A stretch of 64,000 nucleotides of DNA from Larus michahellis (taxonomy: Eukaryota > Chordata > Aves > Charadriiformes > Laridae). The position numbers were made by a program, and so were the translations under genes. This document shows, one piece after another, positions 1 to 13,900 of the stretch (its first letter is position 1; each line of letters begins with the position of its first letter). Below the pieces are notes generated by a model. It did not search any database. It was not told where the DNA came from and saw only the letters and a list, made by a program, of their open reading frames with translations. Where the stretch lies: contig NC_133900.1 of the NCBI RefSeq assembly GCF_964199755.1, positions 74,446,727-74,510,726 on the forward strand, in the 5' to 3' direction.

Positions 1-970
1 CTGAGAACTGCAACTCTGCAGAGAAAATCCTGTCAAGACAGCACCAGCTGATCCTCCCCACCTTCGTGGCTCTGTCACCTCTCCCAGGGCCCAAATAGCT
101 AAAGCTATCCAATGGTCATGATCGCTTTTTGTCAGTCAGTCTTCATAACCTTCATCCTAGAACTGCAAATATAAAACGAAACCAAATAATTCTCAAGAAC
201 TTGACACCATTTTTCTCAGCACCATTAATGTATACGGTCTGAGCAGAAGTAAGGAAGTACAGAAGAGAGACAAAAGCTTGAGAAAGAACTAAAAAAGTAC
301 AAGACTGTATCTAATAAACCAGCATCTAAACTAAAATTAACTGAGGAATCAGTACTTCAGGTCTCCAGAATGAATAGTGTATACTATTTTTTTATTCTGA
401 AAACTTGCATCTCCAGAAAGACACCAGTTTGGCACAGTGAGATTCAGTTTTAGTGAGGTTGAACTTCAGCTCAATACGCTTCAAAAAGTTATCATGCTCC
501 ATGGCAGCATAATTCACATCCTTCACCACATTTTAGACAGTGAAATCCTACAGGCTTGCTTCCAAAAATACAGAACCAATGTCTGCGCCCTCCCTAGGGC
601 CCTCCCAGGCCTTGTCCTGCCATCTTCTCCCCTGCTCAACTAAATTAAACAAGTTACCTTCTTGTTTCCCTTATCCTCTCTAAGATAAGCACTCTAGTTT
701 TCCAGTTACAGCATCCCCCTTCTGGGATAATGCAGCCATAAAAGACAGGCACAAACTATAAATTATAAATAAATAAGTGAAAATCATTCAAACAATCCTT
801 TGAAGAGTACTACAGTGACAGATGCTAGGAAAACTTTTAACAGTGGAACCACTTTCCTTTCGGTCACCTTTATTTGTGAAACCTGGTTTTGTTCGAATTG
901 TTTCGCTTAACATAATTCTTTCACGATTAGTTATATACTTTTAACTTTCTTTCCTGTGGAGGAATAGCAA

Positions 971-1068
971 CATGGTTTAGTGATGGTTTCTGTCAGAGTT
1001 GGGTTGACGGTTGGACCCAATGATCTGAGAGGTCCCTTCCAACTTAGGCAATTCTATGATTCTATGAA
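971..1068 (+). mobile_element. CR1 LINE 3' end fragment
   Basis: The 3' terminal signature of CR1 is visible: GGTTGGACCCAATGATCTGA, then GGTCCCTTCCAACTTAGGCA, closed by two ATTCTATG-type octamers. Only about 100 bp remains, with several differences from typical copies, so it is a 5'-truncated, older insertion in a FRYL intron, antisense to the gene. Confidence 0.85.
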
Positions 1069-3200
1069 TAATTATAGCTTGAAGTACCCTTTCAAGGTTT
1101 TTTCAATTATTATTTAAGAAGGAGAAAAAAATATATAACAAGACTCAAAAAAAAAAAAAATCTTTCACAGCCATACACTTCTGCTAGGGAATGTCTAGGT
1201 TTTGGATTCCTCCTTCCTCTTTTCCTATCCTGTTAATTTCTCAAGACAGAGAGGTTCAAAGGTAAGAATACCCCTACAAGCAGAAGAATGCACAACTCCA
1301 CCTTAATATCCCCTGATCAGTCTATCATTGGTTTCTGGCCACAGTGTCTCAAATAGCTATGAAAAAAACTTTGAACTTCTCAGCCAAACCTCAGTACATC
1401 TGGGTTAGCTTCCTTCTTTGCTTTGCTGTCATAAAAATGAAGTGCCAGTTGCCAGCCTGTCTTTTTTCCAGGACAAGACCTCATTTGTAGCTGAAAGAAC
1501 AGTAAAAATCTGGTGATATTTGGCCCAACTGCTATGTCCTGCTGACAGCCGGCACAAACAAGATGTTAGAGAGGAAAAGGAGGCAGGTTTCCACTGAGAA
1601 GTCAGACACTTGGTTTTCTAAGCCTAACATCGGCCGCATTAAGAGCAGCCGAGTTGTTACTGATGGACAACCCTGGCGCACCGACAGCCTCACAAACATC
1701 ACAGCTCCGAACCTGAAGATCTCACGTTCCAGTTCAGCAGTGTGAACAAAGGAAGCAAACTGAGATGACGAATAAAAGAAGCAAAAGGAATAAAATCAAT
1801 AATTCCTAAGGCTACTTAGGCTGCTTGGATAGCACCGTGAATATAACAATTCTATCCAATATCCATTAATTAGTTAGCATTGATTTGCAAGGGTTTAAGG
1901 CATTCATACATCTTTCTAGACCAGCATTCTGGTCTGTAGCAATTGTCTGCAAAGGAAACTTCAAAAAGTATAGTTGAAAATCTCCCCAAATCACATGCCA
2001 GCTGTGCCCGATAGGCAGAACCAGAGGAGTCATTTATACTTCCTACGCTGTGCTTTCCTAAGGTCTCCGAGAAATTAATTACTCCTAGAACTAGAACTAA
2101 TTCTTGAGCAAGAAACCTATAAATATTAATGTTTTAAATTAAAATTTTTCATTTAGAAGCTTGAAATGGTTGTTTTTTTAAACTCTTAGAGATCTATTTC
2201 TGAGGCTCTGTAAATCTGAAGAAAAGTAATCTTTCTCCCCTTTGGATTTTCAAATTCTCGATTCTTAAGAGAAGAATGAGAAAAGGTAAAGAGTTAGAAA
2301 AAATTTTTATATGCTTGTTGTTTTCTACCTCTACTTTGAAAGCATTATATATTCATTAATAATATTTATTCTGAACTGAGTAAAATCTGTCCAACACATA
2401 TTGCTCTTATTTGTTCTAACTATACCTACCTTAGGCATCAAGTTTAAAATCTGATGAAGATAATGAGTCACACAACATGTAATTCTGTAACTGTATTGAA
2501 ACATTGTACACCTCTTGCTTTTCGACCATCACCATATTTTAAAAACTTCTTGATCGGTCCATAAAAACCGGATTTGTCTAATGAGAGTTTTCAATGTAAA
2601 GTCAATGATACAAAGTTTATTTCTTTCTATATCTTAATTTTTCAATAATTAATATTCTAATATTAAAAGTAATTAAACCAAAGCAATTCTATGCCTTAAC
2701 ATTTTATTTTCTTTTGCTATTGCAGCTTGGCTGCCTAGAACACAAATTACATTTCAGTAAACTACCCTGAAATTTCTCCCAGAAAGTAGTTTCTACCAGA
2801 CCTACTAACGTAAACCTTTGCTTGATACATTAGCACAGGCAACTGGGAACATTAGAGTTCAAACACTTAATTCACATTTACAGTAGCATGGCCCAGTGTC
2901 TTTTGGGTTCCAAGTGTCCCTTTTGATTTAGAACAGCCCTTTCCTCTTTAAGTTTAAATTCACCCTGGCATCGTTACTCTTTCTAGAGGAATGAGGAAGA
3001 GTCCTTCTTTCTACACAGGGTAAAACCTACATGCAAACAGGATGTAACATAGCAAACAACAGTTTTGCTCCACACAGTGGTCTAAAGTTGGCAGTCACCT
3101 TTCTAAATAAATAAATACTGTTTTGTCAGTGATCTCTTAAATGCTATTAAATCTCTAGTGTCTGAACCTCTCCCCTTCACATACAAAGGCTCCAGAGCTA

Positions 3201-3232
<32 letters not shown>

Positions 3233-6200
3233 GTCAGCAGAAATGGGGTATTTGATATGGGTTGTTGCAATCGGTTTATCTGGAGCTTTCCTGAAGTCCA
3301 TGCAGAGCATGCAGTTTATTCGAGTAACAGTAGCTGACAGAGTGGTTTGCATTTGGGGCTTTTTCTCCTTTCGACAGCATTCTCTAATGCATTTTGAATC
3401 ATTACAGAATCTAGTTATGGGTTTAGCAAAAAGTACACTGCTTTACTAGAAAGAACGCCCCAAAGGAAAGCTCATTCTAGCATATATGCCTGATGAAGAT
3501 AAATAATGTATATCCCAACACATAACGTACTTCATACAATGCAGGCATCTTATTTAAAAATTAATATGAAGAAACTCACCCTTGACAATCTTTCAAAAAA
3601 TAAAAATCATAGTACAAGGTTTTCCATGTCGATGTGCTGAGAAGTCCAAACTAAGGCCCAAAGCATCACATATCCATATCTACTTACGAATGGTAAAAAT
3701 CTGGTTACCTACGCTTCCCTAATGAGCATCCATGCCCTTATGCCCAATCTACATGAAAAGTGTTAATGATACAGACTGTAAGCATCAAACCGATAAGGCA
3801 GGGAAAAAGTATACACGTAGGTATGCATGTTTAACAAGTGGAAGCTACACCAACCCAAAAACACTCCCAAAATAATCACACAGCTTCAGTCATGCAGAAG
3901 AAAAATAAATAAATATGTAGAAGGCTTCTATGCAATCATCCAGCTGAGCTGAGACGCCCATACATGCCCACCAAAAGAGGCAGTCAGGCTCTCACTGCTA
4001 GCCAGGTGGTCCCGACCTTTCTTTTACACCAGCCCTCACGTCCACGCTCCTTGCCTTGAGATGATTCAGTTGGATAATTTAACAAGAACAAAAAATCTCC
4101 ACCTTCCCAAGAAAGTTTCTGCTGATGTAATGACCCAAAACAGCTCTCTATAAAAGGAGGAGGCAAGTACCACAGTTGGCAGGTGAAAAGGTGACAAGGC
4201 TGCACTGCTGGGGGCAAAGCCACCACTTTTGGCAAAAACGCCGAGCTCAGACATCTTATGAAACTTCCCTCGCCTTCACCCAACTCACCTGACCCACATC
4301 TAAGAAGTGGGAGTAAAAAAGTTTGACAACTTCAGAATTTTCACTTATGTACACTGGGTATTCTTCAGCTTCAGGGTGGTATATTGGTTTGACTGGTTTG
4401 GATGACCTACTTATAGCCTAGTTGTCTTCTTCCAGCCTACATCCATTTATAGACCTTGTTATTTCAACCCTACCCTGAAAGGAAAGAAAAATAAAAAAAA
4501 GCTATCTTCTCTTTACATAGCAGATTTCACTACACAGAACACGACTGGCATTTCAGTTAACTGAATGTGTGCCAACACACCACGTATCAGGAAATGTAAT
4601 GGCTCCTGATCTTATGCGCCCCAAGGTGTACTGCTCAAGTGGCCATTGTTAAAGACCACCTAAGATCATAAATAGGGCCAAATGTGGAGGTTACACTCCA
4701 TAATCCCGTAAAAAAAAATTAAAATGACACATTCACATTTTATTTGTTGATTAACTACTGACAAAAACTTGCTTTTCCCATGACAACTGACAAGCTGTGG
4801 AGAAGCCATCACAAGCACTACATCCCTTCTACAGCAAGCAAACTTGCTGCTCCTGCAGTACAGGGATCTGCAAGTACATTTACTATCACAGAGTACGCTT
4901 AAATACATTTAAAAAAAAAAGTGGACTTCAGTACCTTTTTCAAAACTTAACATAAATTTTGATTCACCTTTCATTTAAAAATTTCAGTTTTCAGTATGTC
5001 AAAACAATTTTGGAAGATATAATCAATCATATGGAAAAGTTGGTACATACTCTGGAGACAGTCTCTGGAGTTTTGGTATACAAGATGATAGTCAACTACT
5101 AACTGTCATGATTTTTGGAAGTCAAGGTTACAATTAACAAAAAGTTCCTACAAGAAGATTGAACACATTATTATTCGGAAAGTTTAATGTTGGAGAAGTA
5201 AAGTTAACACCCTACTTAATATTGTACTTATTTAATTACTATTATTGTTTAAAAAGGCACCAAAAATAGTGTCTCATAAAAATAAGATTTCTCTCGATTG
5301 TGAAATAACACTGATTTGGCAACTGGAATATAAAACTGTCATTAAGAGATGTCTGAAAGTCCTCTAGAGCACTGTGCTGCCCCTGATAACTGCTACTCCA
5401 AAGCAGAGTTAGGAGGAGAAGCAATCACATAACATCTTAGGCCAATTTTTTACCCAGGTTTTCTTTTTCTTTGCAGTTTAACGGTTGCTGGGAAAACAAG
5501 CTGGAATTTATCATACAATAACAATTCCTCAAATATAAACAAATTGGGCTTTCATCGCTTTTAAAAAGTGTAATCCATTAGCAAACTGCAACAGAAGGAG
5601 CAAATCTGTGCTCTTGCTAAAGCCAGGCACACCTCCGCATACACTCCACCTCACCTCCTCCCAAAAAAATAAGGCGGGCAACTAAACAATTGTTCCACAA
5701 TTCTTCATATGGTCCCTGTTCATATACCTTCCTATCACGGCACTGTAAGGTGATCTCGCCTTTTGTATTTAAATTACAGTTTCATCGCTGTCATGAAATG
5801 AAAAGCCACGGGATAAAAATGAATCTATTACATCTACTTTGTTAAATATTATATTATCAGAGCAGAACCTCTCTTGAGAGCCAAGAGTTCATTTTTGGTT
5901 GGTAAAGGAGGAAGTAATCTTCAGTCAAGCTAATCCTATGGGAAGGTAAGCGATTCTTCAACTCCAAGTGCTTTTTTCATTCACAGAAAGAATGATTCAG
6001 AAGCATCTGCCAGGCAGCTCCCCGGTTTCACATGCTTGTCAGCACCTGGCAGCCGTAGCTCCAATAATTCACTTCCTTTTAAAGTTGCTCCATTTCTTTT
6101 TGATTTTATAACACATTTTCAAAAACGACTGCTGTACAGGCAGATACAGCTCACTTTCCTGCCATGACTTTGTTCCCAGGCTCACAAGTGTAAGTAACTT

Positions 6201-9200
6201 TGAAAATCGCCATCACAAACCCTTACCGAAAAGAGGCCAAGGGCAACGACCGCGATGTAGCTTTGGCAGACGCGACATTAAGAGCAGCCCCTTTCTCTTA
6301 ACTGGTATGAACTCTCGAAATATACGCAGGACACCTGAATCAAGCCAAGCAAACCAATACGAAAAAACTCATGAACCACCTCCAACACCGGTCTCCCAGA
6401 AGGTGGCTGGGATGGGTTCAAGGGCAGAGAAGCATCCACAGGACAGGTGTACCCTTCTGCTCACCAGACAGACACAACAGCAACAGAAATCTGTGTATTT
6501 GCTGTTAGAAAGACAATAGATACATTTTTTGTTCCCTTTTTATTATCCAGAAATAATGATTTATTTCTGAACCGCACAAGTAAATATTAAAAACACAGAA
6601 GAGCTTTTAAAAAGCAGTAATGGATCGTACTCATGTTTACTGGAAAGCAGTTGTTCCTGTCCAGACTGTAAGCCCCAGAAATACATACATAGTTTTGATT
6701 AAAACACATCGTATCTTACAGAAAGGTTTCCATTACATAATGCTTTTTATTGTAAGCAGCACCACGTTTGTTTTTTGAACGCATACATCGCATTACCAAA
6801 AGTAATTCTCACATCACGCAGACCTCCTTAACCTGAAACAAAGGTTTTGTGGACAAAATATGAGAGCTTTCTTACACCAATGGATATAAATAACAATCAA
6901 AATGACTATTTTTGCTACAAAATCAGAAACCTCAGAAGAACGGTTAAACAGACTACATATTCAAACTGCAATGGACTAAACAACAGAAACCATAACTTTA
7001 AGAAGTTGCATTATCACAACTAAGATTCCTTCAATACTATGGAGCCAAGCAACCCGAGGACAAGCCATTAAAAGCCTCCCATTATATCCACAACTTCGGT
7101 AAGCAAATAATTCTTAAGCAGGAACATCCTCACTTCACTGTTGGATTAAAAGAACATTCCTGACTCCATTTAAAAGGAAGCAATGCCTAAAATTGTTGGC
7201 ACAGAGACAGCATTCTGAAACTAGGCCATATGAATGTCACTTCATTGTTGTTACTGAAAGAAGAAAGATCAACTACAATAAAACCTTAGCCAGCACTGCA
7301 ACAACATTATGCCAGCTAAGCAAGCCCTTAACCAGACCCATGGAGCTTTGCTGCCTTTCTGTTACACACTTAAACACTTCTCTACAGATTCTTATTTTTA
7401 TGTATATGGGCATGCATGCAAGTGTACCCACTCCTCTTCTGATGTTCTTTAGTACACAAAATTCTGAAGTTATCGTATAAACCATAAAAAGTAGCATTTG
7501 CATATAAAAATTGTATGAAAACACAAAGGAAAAAAAAAATCCCTTTCTCAACTAATTTCTTAGCATGTGCACGTTTAATGAATTTCCAAACACATACTCA
7601 ACATAATTCCTTGTTCTGCACATACTGCATCACTTGACTGGAAAATGTTTTAGGAAAAAAGCAAAACTGGCTTGCCCGCTCAGCTCGATTCACTAAGCCA
7701 TCCATGTGAATCACAGTACTCAAACCCGGCAGAGGCTGCACAGAGAGGTCTGCTCCCGGCCAGCCTGCAGAGTGGAAAGCCATCGGAATGCCACTCTCAC
7801 GCTCTCCCAGAACAGACACCCAGCTACACCCTAATCACCACAATTTTCACAAATGGAGCGACGATCGTGGAAAGAAGTGAAAGAAAGCCTGGCTATCTAA
7901 TCAGTGAGCACAGAAAATTAGTTTGTTGGCAGATGATCCAAGTACCACTTCCTGACGGAAGAGTCAGGAAGATCTTCCTCCACTGCGCTTACATAACAGA
8001 GGACACACAGGAGAAAATATAGCATCAGATAGAACCTTTTCTCTGATACCCTTTTTTATTATTATTACTCTCTATCTGCTTACAGCTGACAGTTATCTAG
8101 TCTACATTCTGCAATTCATCTCCTTATCCATGCAGTAATTATTTATCTAGTTGTAGATTGAAATTATGGTAACAGTGTATCCTATGGTTTACTTTAGTTT
8201 GGAACATTATCCACTAATAAAATCAACTTTAAGGATTTTTAATATTTTTCACGAGACACTTTCAAGTTCTACTATAAAATATTAGAAAAACCCTCCCGAT
8301 TATCTTTATTTCAACAAGAACATTAATAACTACCAAGTACTATTACAAGGTATAATTTGGAACAGATACAGTTAATCTGCAAGACACAAACCAAAGTGAA
8401 AAGCAAAACCTATGAGGATGCCTGTTTTGAAATATTCATTGTTTTAACTTAGGAGCCATAAGTCTAGAAGTTATTAGTCCACAACACGAATTACAGTAGT
8501 TAGTGCAAAAAGCAAATCTCACGTCTGAATAAGGTATTAGGGCAAACTAAATAGCTGCATACTCTCCTAGCACCGATTAATACACTGTATAATAAATAAG
8601 TTGCCACTAATTCCTCCAAACAAGACAGACAGGAGAAACAAACAATGCTGTATTGGCGTAAAAATCCCAACGGAGGCATTTAGATGAAGTGTTCGGAGAG
8701 TGGAAACTGCCTCCCAGTACACCTCGAGCAGTAATAATGAGACGTGACATAAAGCTGAGATAACAGATACCCCCTGCTTTTGACTTCTTTTAATTTTCAC
8801 AAATACAAGAAACTTATGACATACGAAATACTTAGCTGACGTACAATTACGTCATCTTTGTCACCTCCTGGCGTACTGTCATTAAGCTGCTGTGCTTAGG
8901 GTAGGAGAGCCTGCCACACAGTGCAAGGCAGCTCCGGGGCCCCAGCCCCTGCATTGAAGCCTGTGCGAAGGGGTGATCTGAGGACAGACGGGTTGTCGGT
9001 ACGAGAAGCAGCATCCTCACCTTTGCGAGTGCAATTAAGACAAGAAAACCTCGTAGAAACTCTAGATCCGGGCCCTTTAGAAAATCAAAGCGGGCACTTT
9101 TTGCAGGTATAACAACAAGTTTGTGGCACAAAAATAACATCTGCTGTAAAACACTCAGTCTGAGGATGACTGTTTTGCTTTAAAGGAGCGTTTGGAGCTT

Positions 9201-9330
9201 GACAGAAGTAAGCCACAGTGTCAGCATCTGATAACTCTGCAGAGACGAGCAGAGACTTGTCACCTCCCTCGGGCAGCACAGGGTGCAAAAGAACTTTATC
9301 AGATGGAAACAACTGCAGCCTAGGAATTTT
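1069..9330. other. FRYL intron sequence, no gene seen
   Basis: AT-rich single-copy DNA. Chance open frames up to 116 codons (7672-8022 plus, 8847-9140 minus) show no recognisable domain and no flanking splice logic. No FRYL exon matching the conserved start of the repeat body was found on the minus strand. Confidence 0.6.
3207..3232. repeat. A(26) homopolymer
   Basis: An uninterrupted adenine run on the plus strand with no recognisable retroelement on its left side. Confidence 0.95.
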
Positions 9331-9390
9331 TTTTATATATATATATGTATACGTGCGCCTGAATGTATATATATGTGTGTGTATATATAA
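9331..9390. repeat. T-run followed by (TA)n/(TG)n microsatellite
   Basis: Eight T's lead into alternating TA, then TATG/TGTG dinucleotides, interrupted by ACGTGCGCCTGAA. It is about 200 bp from the exon 1b CpG island, on its downstream side. Confidence 0.85.
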
Positions 9391-9516
9391 CATTGTCTTA
9401 CATGACAACTGGGAAGCAGACAGAGCGCTTCACTTGCCTCATGCTGGCTATGCCAAGTTGCACACAGGACCGCTAAAAAACCTTTTTTGAAAGCGTAATT
9501 TCACACCGCAGCATGC

Positions 9517-9563
9517 AAAAAAAAAAAAAAAAAAAAGAAAAGAAAAAAATTTTAAAAAAATAA
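9517..9563. repeat. A-rich tract
   Basis: Twenty A's followed by AAAAG/AAAT imperfect units end about 60 bp from the exon 1b donor, inside the following intron (T-rich on the transcribed FRYL strand). Confidence 0.9.
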
Positions 9564-9599
9564 AACCAATACTAAGGAACACGGTCAGAGGCAGCGGCT

Positions 9600-9980
9600 C
9601 CCGGTGCCAGCGAGACCATACTCACTGCTGCTGCCGCCGCTCCAGGACTTCAGCAGAGACTTGATGTTGATCTCGAAGAAGAGGGCATCCTGCAGGCTGA
9701 GCATGGTGCCGCCGGCGCCAGCCTGCCCGCGCCCGCGCCGCTGCCGCGCGGCCTCCCGCTGACGCAGGGCCCGGGAGCGGGGCGGGCGCGCGCTGAAGGC
9801 GGGACCCGCCCGGCCACGCCCCTCCCCGGTCGGGCCACGCCCCCCCGGCCGTGGCCGCAGGGACCCGGTAGAATAAAAGGGAATTAAAAAAATACCGAAA
9901 CGTGAAAAACGGGCGCTCAGCGCGGGGCGGGAAGGTCATAATTGGTATTGTCGGGGTGGGTGCCTGCAGGAGAACTACAG
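9600..9980 (-). promoter_or_regulatory. FRYL: CpG island, internal FRYL promoter
   Basis: A short GC- and CpG-rich block stands abruptly between AT-rich flanks; an A-run lies immediately on its left. It covers exon 1b, with its densest part (9700-9860) just upstream of the ATG on the minus strand. Repeated C-rich GC-box-like motifs (CCCGCCC, CCACGCCCC) are visible near 9785-9845. I see no convincing TATA box, so transcription probably starts from several sites within about 200 bp upstream of the ATG. The transcription start itself is not determinable from sequence. Confidence 0.7.
9626..9704 (-). CDS. FRYL: FRYL alternative first coding exon (exon 1b)
   Basis: The exon encodes 26 codons plus one base (phase 1), reading MLSLQDALFFEINIKSLLKS then WSGGSS. 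The ATG is at 9704-9702 with A at -3. The exon ends at 9626 in front of a GTGAGTAT donor. The core FFEINIKSLLKSWS matches the N-terminus of the paralogue FRY (FFEISIKYLLKSWS) and, from memory, an N-terminal variant of FRYL; this is what identifies the gene. The canonical FRYL isoform instead starts further downstream (MSNITIDPD...). The upstream side is a compact CpG island rather than an acceptor, so this is a first exon with its own promoter. Overlapping open frames of 140 and 62 codons on the same strand are GC-rich shadows in other frames. The next exon is outside the window. Confidence 0.88.
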
Positions 9981-10829
9981 GGGGCTGGGCTTTGACACCC
10001 ACAGCATCCTTAGCTTCTTTTAAAGGACTTAACAATTTTGACATGTCTGGCGGTTTATTACTCCATTCGGTACCATCCCAAAGGCCCCCACGGAAAGTAT
10101 CTTAGGTGTGAAGTTTCTGGATTCCTGGGGATGGAATCCAACACTGCCTGTAGGCGGGGCTGGGGATTTACCACCATTCCTTCGGGATAAAAAGCAAGAC
10201 GCGCCATCCATGGCCTTCGTCCACCTCAGCACAGGGTAAAGGGGTTTAAGACCACCCTCCTCCGCTCTGCCCACACCACCGGGTACCATCCAAAGGCGGT
10301 GGCCCTCTGCCAACTTCAGGTGTTATCTTTACATAGGCCAAAAACACATCTGAAAGCGTCTCAAGATTTTAATGGACAAATGTAAAAGTAGTCGAAAATT
10401 TCAGAAAGACTTCTGAGTACAGACAGGAAAATGGGATATGGAGAAAATAATGCTTGTTTCCGTAACTGACACCAAACTACACATAAAACATCACCCTTTA
10501 GTCAAATACAGAAAATGGAGAGAACTGGATACCGAGATTACTGTGACACTGGCTGCTAAGAGTAGTTTAATTAGGTTTATTTAAACTATAACTTGACACA
10601 CACCATACAGATGAACTAAAAAAAAAATTAATCATACAGGTCCAAGGTACACTGATCAACTAAATCTGCTTGAAGTTAATTTTTTAAAAACCTACATAGT
10701 TTCACAACTGCCACCCACCCTGTACCAGGAGTAAAACAGCCACCAGGAGGAAATCATACCTATGCCCTCAGATAAACTAGAATTCTCTGAAATTGTTGAA
10801 AAGGTTTAAGAATGGTGTACAGCAAACAC

Positions 10830-10920
10830 TTATGGTTTGGTTTTTGTGGTTTTGGGTTATTTTTGGTGCTGGTTTGGGCTTTGTTGGGTTTTTTTTATTG
10901 TTGTTGGGTTTTGTTTTTCA
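10830..10920. repeat. G/T-rich low-complexity tract
   Basis: About 90 bp on the plus strand made almost entirely of G and T (TTTTGGGTTATTTTTGGTGC, TTGTTGGG). It has several GGG runs at short spacing; on the FRYL sense strand it is C/A-rich. Confidence 0.8.
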
Positions 10921-13900
10921 AATCTACACACACACATGCCTCCCAAAGAGACAAAATCCTTACCACTACCAGGGAGGTAACATAAACTAGTCGATGTCCA
11001 GCTAAGCAGTTCTGAACAACAGGTCTAACGTACCAGCAGAAGGACATGGGAGAAGCACCGGCCCGTTCGACCATCGAGCCAACTGCTGTCTGACACCCGT
11101 TCAGGAGATGAACAGTTCCATTAAAAATGAGACTGGTGTGATCACTTAGTTTTCATAGATTAAAAATAAACCAAATTTTCCCATGCAAAAAGTATTTTTC
11201 TCTACCAGGATATGAAAATGCAACCTATATCTGGATAGCCCTTTATGTTTCTCCCCAGACAGGGTACAGAACGTGCGTTCACACAGAGCAACTCTTTGGG
11301 ACGTTGCACCAAACCTTCTTTCCTAAGCCTGTTTCAGGTAATACTGCCTGTGTAGCACCTCCGCTTACCTCATACTCCTTTTTTATCACCTCTTTTATGA
11401 ATACATTCAAAGTTATACTTCAAGCATTCTTTTTTCCTCTTACTAAATAAGATATAACAGAGGTTGTATTTTGTTATGAGTAGGATATAAAGGTCAGATT
11501 TTGGAACTGGTTGATGAATTTCACCACTAATTTGAAAGACTGTATTAATTATGGTTGGTCTCTGACTGCCTTTAACACTGGGCTACAGAGAGTTCTTCAA
11601 AGGAATCCTTGTTAACAGCGAGCATTCCAAAATCATGAGCCAACTCTCCCAGCACCTCAAAAATAATGACTTTTTAAAATACACTTTGGGTTCTTTGTAG
11701 TTGCCCTTTTTCCCCACTCAGCTTTTATTCTTTAAGTTATTAGCACCAGAAACTTATTAAAAAACAATCAGCCCAGAAACCTCAGGAGATACACTAAAAC
11801 AGAAATACTAATCTCAATGTTCCACCTTCTGGAGTCCTGTTAAGACGACTTTCAACAAACAGAGGAGCTGCCAGTATTTCTGTAAAGCAGTGTTTCAAAA
11901 GCTAGTGAATGTTAGGAACTCTTTTTAAAAATTTGCATTTATTTATGATATTGATGTGTTTGGCCAAGGAAGTTACATGGCTTCCTGCCACGGCAGCTGA
12001 GATTTTGTTGCATGATTATTTATTCATAATATCAACTACAGATCACTGTCGATAGGGCTTCCTCAAGGATACTAGCAATTAATTTTAAATGCAGTTAGCT
12101 CAATAGAAGATATTAGCCCATTAAGAACTTCTATGATGTCAAGAATATTTTGAGAACTGTATGTTCCAAAAGTATCAGCTTTTCCTTCTGAGGATTTCAG
12201 TAGAAATATTGAAGATTAGGAATATTTAATATTAGGAACAAAAATATTTTGAAAAGAGAATTTGCCTTTTAAAACTGCATGAATATACATAATACGTATG
12301 TTTTCATACATACATGCACAGGCATAAGAAGTCTGATTCAGTGGACTTCACTAATTTATAAGATTTAACAATGGTACACACCAAATACTTTTAGTGTGCC
12401 GTTCCCCCCAACCAAAAAAGAAAAGAAAAAAAAAGAAAAAAGGAAAACAAGTCCATTTAACAAGACGGATAACGGATCTCTCAGTACCTTAGCATTATCA
12501 TATAAGCATCAGTGTCATTAGCATTATCTTATTATACAACTGTGCACAAGCTTTCGAACATTTCTTCTTCCTCACAACCCAATTTACACGTTTTTACAAT
12601 CAAAGATATATAGATGACAATTACTGGAATTTTGGACTTTCTGGGTTTTGTTTTGACTTTGTATTGAGTTAATGAAATAACCTACCAGATACTAGAATAA
12701 ACAGAAGATTTCAGGATAAGCCAAGAAGTTTAAAATGTAACCTTTTGTTTTTAATCAAAACAAGAATAGCAAAAGCAGGAAAGAAAACCCATGGATTACA
12801 AGCCTGTGAACCTTGCCAAGTGCGGACGAAGTGAATTCACTGAGAAGAGCCCAATACAACTCATTGTGTAGAGTTACGAGATGTCATCGTCATGTATTTC
12901 TAAAACAGTGTAAGAAAATGTCATTTACACCACGGATTCTTTTCCAGTTCCTTGTTTTCAGAGAGGAAAATGAAACAGACTTCTGGAAAGTACACTGTGT
13001 TTAAAATTGAGAGCACCAAGTATGTCCACTGTGAAAAAGTCTAAAAATACCTATCACTTTGGAGTACTTATATGGGAAGTCTTGCGTAAGATTATTATTT
13101 TACAACCTAGAGAGAAGACGGAAAAGAAAGCACTTGCATTTAACTATAAGCCAATAGCTTTGATCTGCCGCTGGTTTATGTAATAAAAACAATCCCAACA
13201 GAAACTCTCAAAGGAGGATTTGTGCACCCTTATATTAGTAGGCCGGATATTACAGAATTCCAATAAATACATAATTTATATACTGATCCCAATATTTGCA
13301 TACCTTTTGATTCTGGATCAGATTTCACTATTGAAGGGAGCAGACTACTATAAAGTCTATGTTTTTGATACTTTCTCAAGAGTTCAGGTGAGGTACCTGT
13401 GAATGGGCACAGTGGTATCAGTAAGCTCTTAAAAAAACCAGACAAGAATAGGTGTAGTAAAGCAGAAGTGCTCAATCTGTGAATGCAAGCTGTTTGCGCT
13501 CTACTAAAGTGATTAATGCAAGTGGCTGGTCCACACCATGCTTTTTGCTTAGATATGAAAACCTTTTAGTAAAGTGGACGGCTAGAAGCAAATTGCTTGA
13601 GATGCTTCGGCGATGTAAATCTGCAGCCTTCAGGCTGCAAATAGACCTAGGAAGTATTAGAGTACCCATTGGTGGTACTGTGCATTCATAGCCCGCTCCA
13701 CCGACACAAGCAAAGTCAATTCAGCCCTTCAAGAACACGTACCTTGTAGATGTAATATTCTGTACACATACAGCAAGCCCAGTGACACAACAGGGAATAT
13801 TTGATTATTCTTATAGATTAGAAGTATCTATAGTATCTAATGTAAGAGATCAGACACTATGGTGCTGTAGTACAGATAACACGTTTCCTTTTCTCTATTT

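Noticed and set aside
1563..1745. 60-codon plus-strand frame with protein-like composition
   Set aside because: Short, antisense to FRYL, no splice signals or recognised similarity; not enough to call a gene.
7672..8022. 116-codon plus-strand open frame
   Set aside because: No recognisable domain, no splice or promoter support, and no sign of a retrocopy; likely chance.
9622..10044. 140-codon minus-strand frame over FRYL exon 1b
   Set aside because: It reads the exon and its GC-rich upstream region in another frame; the supported frame has the conserved furry N-terminus.
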